From positions 558,001 through 622,000 of the forward strand of contig MU271152.1 in the NCBI GenBank assembly GCA_021432605.1: a stretch of 64,000 nt of DNA, written 5' to 3'. Positions 36,586-45,509 of the stretch are shown in pieces. How positions within the stretch are numbered: the stretch's first letter is position 1; each line of letters starts with the position of its first letter. The stretch is from Coniochaeta sp. PMI_546. Its lineage: Eukaryota; Ascomycota; Sordariomycetes; Coniochaetales; Coniochaetaceae. The position numbers and the translations under genes are program-made. Under the pieces are notes generated by a model. It did not search any database and was not told the origin of the DNA. It saw only the letters and a list, made by a program, of their open reading frames with translations.

Positions 36586-38718
36586 CTGTACTACCGCAGC
36601 TTGACAAACAGCCCTATTCTCTCAATTCTCGAGCCTTGCGGCAAAAGGGTTGGTGACCATCACCACATCGCCAAATTGTTCCCGCCACGAGAGCCCAGTA
36701 GCAACGGACCATCCGCGTCCTCACCCTCTTCCTCTCGACCCATCTTCCCCAACCGTCGCAGCCTCGAAGGCGAAGGAGACCTTCCTACAGACCTGACCGA
36801 GAAAGAGCTAGTCCGCTTCACCGACCAAGTCAACCAAGAAGCCGCATTGCGCTCCGGTGCCGACAACGAACTGGCCAGCGACACCCAACGACGACAACAA
36901 CAATCACCCCCACCGCAATACCCAGCATCTGAAGCTTCGGCAAGCAGCTCGCCTTTCCGCCCTCCGCACCCGTTCTCTTCGCTCTTTACCGACACACCCT
37001 CGCTTGAACAGTCTGCCGCCGCACTAGCAGTCCTCGAACCCTGCGAGCCGTACAAACCATCCGTTACCGAAGCCGATAGCCTCGCCGTATTCGGAGAATC
37101 ATCGAGTGCCGCCCCGGCGTATGCGCCGTCGGACCAGCAGGTAGTACCAGGGTCATCCAACGCCGCTCGCTTCCTCCAGGACGAGACCAAGCGCGCTCTA
37201 CCGCAGGACACCAAGGCAGGGTCCTCGCGCAAGGAAGACGAAGCAGAACCCCCACCCGCATACTCGGAGGGATCTAGTCCGCTCCAGTCCTTCACATACC
37301 TCATGGCTGCCGCCGGTGGAGCTGCGAGTATTATTACTCAGGTGCAACAGGGTGGACCGCCGGGCGGTATCAACACGATTGGAGGTGAGATGTCCTGCCC
37401 TCTTCGTTTGGGAATCTGGCCATGGCCAGAGCACGGCGGTAATATGACTGATATGACTAACGGGAATAATTGGCAGATGTCGGCGCGGATGAGACAATCA
37501 CCATGGACCTGCGGTAGGATCTAGCGAAACACTATAGAGCTATGAGTGGCGCTCAGCTGACATGTACTTCTCGCACAAGGGGCACCCGCTTCACCCTCTC
37601 ACGAGACGAGCTCCTAACCCTCCCGGAGTTCGTCCTCCTCTCCCTCTTCCCCAACGGCCTCTTCCCCGAGGGCCACATGGGCGGATTCGCAGACGGCGAC
37701 GCAGTACAAGTCGATGTTAGTAGCCCGGTTCTCCATCAAGTCACATCTTCTTCCTCTTCCCCTCTCCCACCTCGTCCGGACCCGAGCCACCGCAGAAACA
37801 GCACTGGGGTGCTGCCCCTGCCGAACCTCGGTGGCGTCGCGACGCAGATCCGCAACATCTTGAGCAATCTAGACATCCATTTAGCTGACACCTTCCCCCA
37901 CCCCACACAGTACGACCCGGCCTCGCTGCAGTACATGCTGGACTTCTTCCGCAACGTGGCGCAGACCATCCCGACCATGGCCGACAGCGCCTCGGCCTCG
38001 CAGGACGGCGGCGGCGCAGGCGAGGGGAGCGTCCACCCGCTGGACCCGGCGGGGACCGCCAATCGGGCGGCGGACGACTCGAGCAAGCGGGCCGGCATCA
38101 TCGTGCTGCGGGAGGACCTGGACTTCTACGCCATCCCGCCCAAGAAGGACATCGAGGCCGGCGAGATGATGGAGGTCAAGCGCGCGGCGGCCCGGGCGCT
38201 GCTGCGGCAGGACGGCATCTTCAGCGGGCTCAAGAAGAGCGACGAGCCGGGCACGACCGAGGCGCATCTGATTGAGATGTTGACGGCGGGGTAAATATTG
38301 TCTCCTTTCTCTCTTTCTCTTTCCTTCTTCTTTTTCCCTCTGAACGTCGCTTGATATCCACCACTCTCTTTCTCTTTCTCATGGGGCATCTAGAAATGCT
38401 AACCGGGCAAAAATTGGAAAATACAGCGGCTTCAACCACGACGACAAGTGGGGCCACAGGGCGGGCGAGCCCAACAAGGCCGTCATCTGCAGCCTCGCGC
38501 TGGCGAGGCTCAGGTCGGACATCAGGGGCAACGAGATGGGCAGCAACGCGGTGGGGATGGCGCAGAAGCTGCTGCTGTTCTGGCGGAAGCCGGCGAGGCG
38601 GTGCTGGTGGGAGGGCGTCGAGCTCGAGGGCGTCGAGGGCCTGCCCGAGGGGACGAGGCTGAAGGTGTGGATCAGGAGGGTGTGGACTCTCGAGATGAGT
38701 GTTATTGGGTTGCGTTAG
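36586..38718 (+). CDS. Whi2-like BTB-domain stress-response protein, 5' end unresolved
   Basis: Coding exons end at 37384, then 37477-37513, 37580-37715, 37911-38290 and 38427-38718. The joined product has a long disordered N-terminal part with acidic and Pro/Ser-rich stretches (GEGDLPTDLTEKELVRFTDQ), then QSFTYLMAAAGGAASIITQV. The Whi2/BTB-like core follows: DETITMDLRGTRFTLSRDEL, LPEFVLLSLFPNGLFPEGHM, YDPASLQYMLDFFRNVAQ, REDLDFYAIP, and a C-terminal GFNHDDKWGHRAGEPNKAVI. Whi2 relatives activate Psr-type phosphatases in general stress response and TOR control; the role here is inferred. The frame is open back to a TGA at 36583, but no ATG lies between it and 37302. The given start is therefore only the edge of the open frame, and an unseen 5' exon or a non-ATG start is required. 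Core domain call is strong. Confidence 0.8.
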
Positions 38719-39392
38719 CAAGGACTTTTTTCTCTTTTGTGGTAGTGATGGGAGGAGGAGGAAGGGGAGGGGGGAGTTTAGCACTGGTGTGAAAGGGAAG
38801 TGAGCCCTTCTGGGGCGGGCTTGTCTTTGGATACCACTGGGTGGTTTGTATGAGGACATGGTGTGGAGGTGTCGTTTTGTTTTGTTGTGGCTCACAGGAT
38901 GTCTGTTCTTTCTGCGCAAGCGGTGTTTGGGCATAAAATATTGGCCTGTTTGCTGCTCTTCTCTCTTAAGTTGGCCTGCCTTTTCTATTTCCTCATGTCT
39001 GGCATTTCCTCGATGGTTACCCCAGTGGAGGAAACATTATAGCAGTCCGGTTTCTACGTAGTATATCCACGTTTTCCCCTTGGGTTACCTGGGCTTCTGC
39101 ATGCGTGCTTGTCGGCTGTGTTACGGGGGAAGTTCTTGAAGTCGGTCGCTTGATGAGTATCGCTGTCTAACAGCAAGATGGAGGGAACGAAGGTTGACAT
39201 TGAGTGATTTCATTGTTTTGAAGTTGAGTTCCGAGACCTACTTCCTTGCTGATGTGTCGAACCTCGGATTCTGACTGTCTCATTCGTTTCTACAGCAGCT
39301 GCGTTTACCACTCCTCCTCTTCGTTCTACCAACACCTCGCCCTTGGCCTGCTCCTCGTAATCATAACCATTCTCATTATGTACTATCCGAAA
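38719..39392. other. Intergenic 3' flanks
   Basis: Convergent 3' flanks of the Whi2-like gene and the small mitochondrial protein gene. T- and GT-rich, with no coding frame of interest and no RNA gene recognised. Confidence 0.55.
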
Positions 39393-39707
39393 TCACTTGC
39401 TCTCCGTATCACTTTCGTTCCAGCCAAACAAACTAGGCGCGAACTTGACCCATGCCGCCCCCTCGACGAACCCAACGGTCAACAGCCCGAGGGCGAGCGC
39501 AATCCTGGTGCCTCGAGTGGCGCCGAGCTGCTTGAGGCTGAATCTAGGGAGCTCACCCGGGTTGCCGGCGGTGTTGACCGTGTTGGTGAGGCGGACGGCT
39601 GTCGAAGACAAAAAACGGGTCTGGATGGCAGTTGACATGGTGCTCTTGAGCAGCAGGGTCGTAGCGTTTGGTGCCACGAGGCGGGCGCGAGCTGCTGGGG
39701 ATGCCAT
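39393..39707 (-). CDS. Small mitochondrial single-pass membrane protein, function unknown
   Basis: A single exon gives 104 residues from an ATG at 39707; upstream in-frame codons are not needed. The first 45 residues are rich in Ala, Arg, Thr and Ser without acids (ASPAARARLVAPNA...FLSSTAVRL), a typical mitochondrial presequence, with a likely cleavage near RFLSS. The conserved-looking core LKQLGATRGTRIALALGLL TVGFVEG begins a hydrophobic helix, followed by AAWVKFAPSLFGW and a short charged C-terminus. The layout fits small inner-membrane proteins that assemble with respiratory or import complexes, but I do not recognise a named family. Head-to-tail with the Srs2 gene on the same strand. The existence of the gene is likely; the function is open. 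Confidence 0.7.
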   Translation of the reverse strand: MASPAARARLVAPNATTLLLKSTMSTAIQTRFLSSTAVRLTNTVNTAGNPGELPRFSLKQLGATRGTRIALALGLLTVGFVEGAAWVKFAPSLFGWNESDTESK

Positions 39708-40225
39708 TGTTGTAAAGATGGGTATGATTTGGGTGGATGATTTGATGATGTTCGATGTCCACATTGATGTTGAAGGCTGCTCTAATGTGCGGCACTTTGG
39801 TCGGTAGTCAAGCCTTATATCTGGAAGACCATCCGGCCTAGAGAATGCCGTGGCTATATACATGTCTTTTGACTGAGAAGGGTCGCCTCCGTGTAAGACA
39901 ACTCATCGTGATCCAGCCAAGTGACAGTCGACTCGGACGGATTATCATCGTCAGGCTTACCGCTTCTGGACAATGAAAGTACCGTTGTAGCTCTACCTCA
40001 GCCGACATGTTCCGACTTTCGAAGTAACAAGGAAGTCGTCGTATTTCGTGAAAATATGTCACAGCTTAGTAGTTGTTGCGGAGCATAAGCCTCGGAGCAA
40101 TTACAGTTGATTGATTGAGTCATTACGAAAATGCCGTGTTGCATTACAAGTGTCTCATAACCTTTTTCAAGGCCGTATCTGCATGACTGACAACATCAGC
40201 TCTCCCAAACAAGCAAGTCCATCCG
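39708..40225. other. Spacer between the small mitochondrial gene and SRS2
   Basis: Promoter of the mitochondrial protein gene and 3' flank of the helicase gene. No gene or RNA is supported. Confidence 0.55.
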
Positions 40226-43213
40226 TCAACGCCGATTCATTGTCAAGGGCTTGAATGGCTTCCGTAACCTATCCATCGGCGCTATGCCCTCTCTTCCCAA
40301 GCCCGCCGGCTTCCTGAAGCCACCACCTAGCCCCTTTGGCATATTACAGGTCGTAGCATGGAGACTGCCAGCTGGTCTACTTGGTTCCGGCGGCGGCTCG
40401 TTCTCCTCTGCTACTGCTGTTGACTCCGGAACCGACGTTCGCCCCTCCTCCGCTCTTGGCTTGGTCGGCGAACTTGAGAAGCAGTCGTACGGCATACTTT
40501 GAAAGTCTGCTTCCTCCCGCTTCGGGAGGACTGGCCGGGCCATCTTCGTGGCGCTCAACTTGTGCTTCGAGAGCTCCGGCTCGATCGCCGGTCTGGAGAG
40601 ATGTGCGGTGGCTTGGACTGCCAGTTTTGGCGGTAGGTATTGCCTATTCGACGATGCCGAATGTGCTGTAGCAGGTGCGCTGGGCGGCTGCTTCGACGAG
40701 GTTGACATCTGCGAGGGTGCTGTCTTCACGAAACCTATGATACTCTTCTGGTCATGTGGTCGTTTATTCGTCGAGGTCTTGACAGCGTTTTGAGATGCTT
40801 GCTTCGCTTTGGCAGACGCCGCCGCCGCGGTAAGTTCTGCCTGAGCGCTCGCCGCCGAGACAAACCCTGGGAGTGTTGATACCGTGAAGCTCGAGGTCTG
40901 TTCCATTGTTGTGACATAATCCTTTCGCCATGGCTCTTCCCCCTGGTTACCTGTTTCCCCAGCTGGACCGTACAGCCGCGGACGCTTAGCACGATAGCTA
41001 CCACTGTAACCTCCTTCTACAAAACCACCGGCTTTCCGCACCTCCCTGATAGCCTGTTCTGGGTCCTCCGGGAACAAGTCGTCCTCGATCACCGACATCG
41101 GCGGCATCGACTTGTAGATCGAGCCTTCAGAAGGGAGAATACGCTGTAGTATACGTGCGACCTCGCTCATGACCGGCCGATCGAAGCAAGGGCCTTTCTT
41201 GGCGAAGTATCGTTCAATAGGCGTGAGGAAGGAAGATAGCTCTTGCTTCTCTCCGTTTCCATGGGATCCATACAGCGGACAGCTGAGATAGAGCAACGCC
41301 TGCGCCCGCGTCATGGCAACATATAGGAGCCTCCGCTCCTCGTCGTTGTCCTCGGCCCTCGCGTGCGGTATCGAGCCGTTGTAAGCTGCCGGAACGAACA
41401 CAATGGGCCACTCCAGGCCTTTGGCGGCATGTATGGTCGAGATGGTGACCATTGCCTTGTTTTGCTGCGTCTCGTCGCCCTTCAGCGTGTCTGATGCTAG
41501 GGCAATCTGAGACAGAAACTTGGGAAGGACGTCAACCTCTTTCGACTGCTGGAGTCCCTCGATCTCCGGCAGGCCGTCGTCGCCGATCCGGTCCAAGTCT
41601 CGGATGAAGTCGGTTGCGAGGCCGATGAACTCTTGGACGTTGGCCCACCTCTGTTCATGGTCATCTGCATAGGTGTCCTGGAGAAACTTCTCAAATTTCA
41701 GCTGTTTAAGAAGTTGCTCGATCATCTCGACCAAGCCAAAGGGTGTCCCTTGCGAGATCTCGTCCACTCGCTTCCGGATTCCCTTGAGTAGACGGAGCAG
41801 GTCGCCACTGATCTTTTGCTCGGCTTGCTTCGTGATTCTAGTCTTTGCTTGACGGTCCCCGCAGCAGTGCTTGTCAAGAAGGATGAAGAGACTAGTAGAT
41901 GACTTCTCAGCTTCTTCGAGGAGAGCCTTTATAGTCACATCTCCAATGCCTCGTTTGGGCACATTCATAATTCTCGCTAGGGCATCGTTGTTGTCTGGCT
42001 GATGAATGACCCTCAGGTAGTCAAGTAGCACTTTGATTTCCATCCGCTCGTAAAACTTGAAGCCCCCAACCATTTTGTAGGGGATACCAGCCTTTCCAAG
42101 CGCATGCTCGATATGTCTTGACAGTGAAGCTGATCTGAGCAAGATTGCGATATCATTGTGAGTCATCATCTCCCCAGACATCATGATAGAACGTCTGATT
42201 TCGGAAACCACCCACTCCGCTTCCGCGGCCGAAGTTTTCAGTTTCCGCAGGACAGGGCGAGTGCCTTTGTTGTGAATTGGGCGAAGTGCCTTCTGATATC
42301 GCTTCGTGTCTTGTTGAATGACAGTCAAAGATAGATCCAGGATAGACTGTGATGAACGATAGTTCTCCTCGAGCGACACCTCCTCCGTCCCGGGGAAGTC
42401 ACGGAGCAAGCGCCAGAGATTCCTAATCTCCGCTGAGCGCCAGCCGTAGATACTCTGATCCGGGTCTCCCACAATGGTTATCCTTTGCCGTGCTTGAGCA
42501 AAGAGCTTCATCAGCTCGTACTGTACTCCGTTTGTGTCTTGGTACTCGTCAATCAGGACCGCCTGCACGTTGGAGACACATGATGGGTGCTTCTCCAGCA
42601 ATTCCACGCATCGTACCAGTAAATCGTCGTAATCCAGCAAATTCGACCGCTCAAGATGGCTCTGGTACTCCTTATAGCACGTCTCCAGCTCCTGAACGTT
42701 TGCGCCTCTTGCCGGTGCTTGTTTCTTGGAATCTCGCTCGAGCTCCGCCCCTTTAGCCTTCTTCTTGCTAATCCACGCTCTGGCCATTGGCGGATCAATG
42801 GTCAAACGCAGTCGCTTGCAAATTCTTGAGATGATGCCGCGAGAGTCTCCATCATCAGCAATGCCGAAATTCTGGTGGAGCCCGATCCGCTGGCCATATG
42901 CAGCCAGGTATCGCCGTGCCACGCTGTGAAAGGTGCCGAGAATGATCTTCTTTTCCCTCCCATTGCCGAGAGCCTTTCCGATCCGCTCCGTCATCTCCCG
43001 GGCGGCCTTGACGGTGAACGTTGCCACGATGACATCCTGCGGTTGGTAGCCGAGGACGTCCACGAGGTAGACGACTCGCGAAGTCAAGGTGTGAGTCTTG
43101 CCGCTCCCCGGACCAGCCAGGATGGCGACTGTGTCGGCATTGCTTCTCACTGCCCGGCATTGGGCCTGGTTGAGGGATTTGAAGATGTCATTGGTTGTGG
43201 CCGGCGGCGTCAT
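40226..43213 (-). CDS. SRS2: Srs2-type UvrD/Rep-family DNA helicase
   Basis: One uninterrupted exon encodes 995 residues. All superfamily-1A helicase motifs are present in order: motif Q (LNQAQCRAV), Walker A AGPGSGKT (33-40), ATFTVKAAREM, GTFHS, Walker B with IDEYQDTN, GDPDQSIYGWR, LEENYRSSQ, TIHAAKGLEWPIVF and EERRLLYVAMTRA. The catalytic core covers about residues 10-690. The Lys/Ser/Pro-rich C-terminus is less conserved and, in yeast Srs2, carries Rad51- and PCNA-binding segments; a fungal-type tail GGGFRKPAG appears near the end. Srs2 strips Rad51 filaments to limit recombination and moves along ssDNA 3' to 5'. The start is the first ATG before the Q motif and gives a normal N-terminus. 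The protein is somewhat shorter than the yeast form (1174). Confidence 0.92.
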   Translation of the reverse strand: MTPPATTNDIFKSLNQAQCRAVRSNADTVAILAGPGSGKTHTLTSRVVYLVDVLGYQPQDVIVATFTVKAAREMTERIGKALGNGREKKIILGTFHSVARRYLAAYGQRIGLHQNFGIADDGDSRGIISRICKRLRLTIDPPMARAWISKKKAKGAELERDSKKQAPARGANVQELETCYKEYQSHLERSNLLDYDDLLVRCVELLEKHPSCVSNVQAVLIDEYQDTNGVQYELMKLFAQARQRITIVGDPDQSIYGWRSAEIRNLWRLLRDFPGTEEVSLEENYRSSQSILDLSLTVIQQDTKRYQKALRPIHNKGTRPVLRKLKTSAAEAEWVVSEIRRSIMMSGEMMTHNDIAILLRSASLSRHIEHALGKAGIPYKMVGGFKFYERMEIKVLLDYLRVIHQPDNNDALARIMNVPKRGIGDVTIKALLEEAEKSSTSLFILLDKHCCGDRQAKTRITKQAEQKISGDLLRLLKGIRKRVDEISQGTPFGLVEMIEQLLKQLKFEKFLQDTYADDHEQRWANVQEFIGLATDFIRDLDRIGDDGLPEIEGLQQSKEVDVLPKFLSQIALASDTLKGDETQQNKAMVTISTIHAAKGLEWPIVFVPAAYNGSIPHARAEDNDEERRLLYVAMTRAQALLYLSCPLYGSHGNGEKQELSSFLTPIERYFAKKGPCFDRPVMSEVARILQRILPSEGSIYKSMPPMSVIEDDLFPEDPEQAIREVRKAGGFVEGGYSGSYRAKRPRLYGPAGETGNQGEEPWRKDYVTTMEQTSSFTVSTLPGFVSAASAQAELTAAAASAKAKQASQNAVKTSTNKRPHDQKSIIGFVKTAPSQMSTSSKQPPSAPATAHSASSNRQYLPPKLAVQATAHLSRPAIEPELSKHKLSATKMARPVLPKREEADFQSMPYDCFSSSPTKPRAEEGRTSVPESTAVAEENEPPPEPSRPAGSLHATTCNMPKGLGGGFRKPAGLGREGIAPMDRLRKPFKPLTMNRR

Positions 43214-43389
43214 GGTGGTGATGCCGGGCTGTTCACCTGCGGAGACGCGACGACGCGTCGAGGTGAAGTTTACACGCGGTCACGCCGTGCTTGAAACCCA
43301 CCGAGAGTTGGTGGGTCTCAAAAGCAGTGAGCACGGTCGTGGCGCTACTTTCTTGAGGACCAATAGCATCAATTCGTTCATCAATTCAA

Positions 43390-43475
43390 CCCCTTGTGGT
43401 GTAGTTGGCTATCACGTTCGGCTGTAAATGTTATTTGTTACCGAAAGGTCACCGGCTCGATTCCGGTCGAGGGGA
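43390..43475 (+). tRNA. tRNA-Tyr (anticodon GTA) with 12-nt intron
   Basis: Acceptor arm CCCCTTG pairs with CGAGGGG, followed by discriminator A. D arm, A box (TGGTGTAGTTGG), anticodon stem TTCGG/CCGAA and T arm ACCGG/CCGGT with B-box-like GGCTCGATTCC are all present. Anticodon GTA is at 43424-43426. A 12-nt insert after base 37 (43428-43439, ATGTTATTTGTT) is in the canonical place for eukaryotic tRNA introns. C1-G72 is a known tyrosine identity pair. The T-rich terminator TTTCTTTT follows at 43479-43486. The tRNA is 74 nt when spliced, in line with the second copy at 44333-44421. Confidence 0.95.
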
Positions 43476-44332
43476 ATTTCTTTTGCCATTTTTGTGAATC
43501 TTATCGTTTTACTGACAGCATATACATCTGAACTGCGGATGTTCTCATAATGATCTTTTTACATAGTTAGGTACCACGTAGGCACGGCCTATCGCGATAC
43601 CCTCTGACAGAGGATATGGTGACTTATTCGGCCTTGCTAAGAGAGCCCTCGGGTGGCAGACAACTTTCTACATCGGGCACCTCCTTGCATCACGGGCGAT
43701 CTGCACTGCCATGCCCTATGTCTCGAGCTAGATCTTGTGACGGTCCCCCGTATAAGAGAACTCTAGCCTCGTTGTTCAGAAGGCTGCACAGTCTTGAGAG
43801 CCTTTGCGAAATTAGATTTTCGGGGAGAGCTAGAGGAGGATGGTTGTAAGGGGTACCCCGAAAGACGAGGGATAGAGATGGAAGACCGTTTCTTAGTATA
43901 AGAATCACGTATTTATTTCACTCTTTCGCAGGGCTGCCTCTAGCGTGCCAGAGTTCGGCACCCATGTGATGTCTAGACAATAGGCTCTATCGTGGACAGC
44001 CGATCCTTTGGTTAAGCTTTCCTACGACGATGGAAGGTTGTCTCTTGTCACTCACGTCACTCTTGTCGGAAAAGCCTGCTGAGTCATCATCAATCGCTGC
44101 CGGACGGGCAGGACTGCGTTTTCTCCCAAAATATACACTTCTATTGACAGACCGCCAAAAAGGCGAAATGAACACTGCCCTGATATGCCAGGCATATTTG
44201 TCTATAGTTACTATCTCGCCTTGGATTGACAGGTACGGCACGCACCCGAGGGAACAGGTTGAGCACAATGATAAGACAAGCCTCTGCATAGCTTAGGGCA
44301 GAGGGACTCTATCCTGCAGCAAAAGAGAACAG
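43476..44332. other. Spacer between the two inverted tRNA-Tyr genes
   Basis: 860 bp with only short weak frames. No LTR-like repeats or target-site duplications beside the tRNAs were recognised, although tRNA flanks are common Ty3-type insertion sites. The two tRNAs make this a spaced inverted repeat with arms of about 38 and 35 bp. Confidence 0.5.
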
Positions 44333-44421
44333 TCCCCTCGACCGGAATCGAGCCGGTGACCTTTCGGTAACAGATGATAACATTTACAGCCGAACGTGAT
44401 AGCCAACTACACCACAAGGGG
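44333..44421 (-). tRNA. tRNA-Tyr (anticodon GTA) with 15-nt intron, minus strand
   Basis: Reverse complement of the same gene as at 43390-43475. The spliced 74 nt are identical. The intron (after base 37) is ATGTTATCATCTGTT, three bases longer than the other copy and with one further difference. The 5' end is at 44421. A T-run (CTTTTG) follows the 3' end as a Pol III terminator. Orientation is opposite to the first gene. Confidence 0.95.
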
Positions 44422-45509
44422 ATTTGTGAACGGCAGGGCACTAAGCCCACTGATCGATGGGTCTCTCAGAGAGGAGGTGTCCACAAGGTCGTAGCTTTGT
44501 CGTTCAACGCGAGTCAGGCCGAATAGATCATCCAGGAACATTTGCCAGTGGAACCGCAGTTTCCTATGTTGACCGGTGAAAATGTGATTGATGCTGTGTG
44601 ATGAGAGAGTCGTGATGAGATGATCTTGTTTCTTCCAACCCGAGTCTGTGCGGTAAAGCCGATATGTTTCTGCATTGACAAGAACCCCACCAAGCCAGTG
44701 ACTGCCGGTGATCCCAACCCCGGACGGTTTCTGGCACCGGCGGCTAGGAAAATGAGCTCGTCGTCGTCACCGTTCACCTGGTCCGCTGATCTGTCAAGAG
44801 TCTTCTCAATGCTTGATTGATGGACCCGATCCCGGGACGCTCATCACACAATAGTCGAGTAAACGATTTGACGATTCATTGATTACATTATTCACCGCCA
44901 GTGCAGTGACGGAAGAAAATGCTTGCATTGATTTCGAGGCAGTCAGCAACAAGCGACAAGAGAGGGGAACTTTCGTCCCTGAAAAGCGGTTGGGTCGTGG
45001 CGGGAGAGACGGATGGCGGGGATGCGCGTGCCGGGGTTGTGCCAATCGAGCATCTTACTACAGGTGGTACCTTACCATGTATGTACGGATTCACAGCGGC
45101 TGGCCAATCACACCGCCGCTTTTGCCGCTTCCACTTACAGCCAACATGCCGAGTCGTCCAACCACGAGCCTTAGCCGCTGCATCAACTCCCGCTCTCGCT
45201 GCACGCTACGCTTCTGTGTCGCTGGGTAGGCTCGACAAATGGCCTTCCTTCTGGGTGACCGTCATGCGAAGAGCCCACTTGTGCCTGATATCACACGCCT
45301 ATCCCAGGCCTGTGGTCCCCTTCTCGACACGACTCTCCAGCACGGCTCCATCAACATCACGTATCACCAGCCGCTATATACCTGGCGACACCTCCTGACT
45401 TGTAGCCTTTCCGGCGATCTTCCATGTTACTTCTCCGTCGGCTTGTGTTTCGAGGCTCCGCAGAGAAATGCCGCCTCATTAAATCCTGATACCATCTGCC
45501 CCGGTCATC
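44422..45509. other. Promoter region of the unknown membrane-protein gene
   Basis: No supported coding gene. The final 400 bp are rich in CT and AC before the ATG at 45510, as expected for a leader. Two medium plus-strand frames (44879-45229, 44919-45398) have no domain and lie in the presumed leader. Confidence 0.5.

Noticed and set aside
43476-44332. Possible retroelement remnant between the tRNA-Tyr genes
   Set aside because: tRNA flanks are common insertion sites, but no terminal repeats, primer site or coding remains were seen.
44919-45398. 159-codon frame upstream of the membrane-protein gene
   Set aside because: No domain; lies in the presumed leader and overlaps another unsupported frame.
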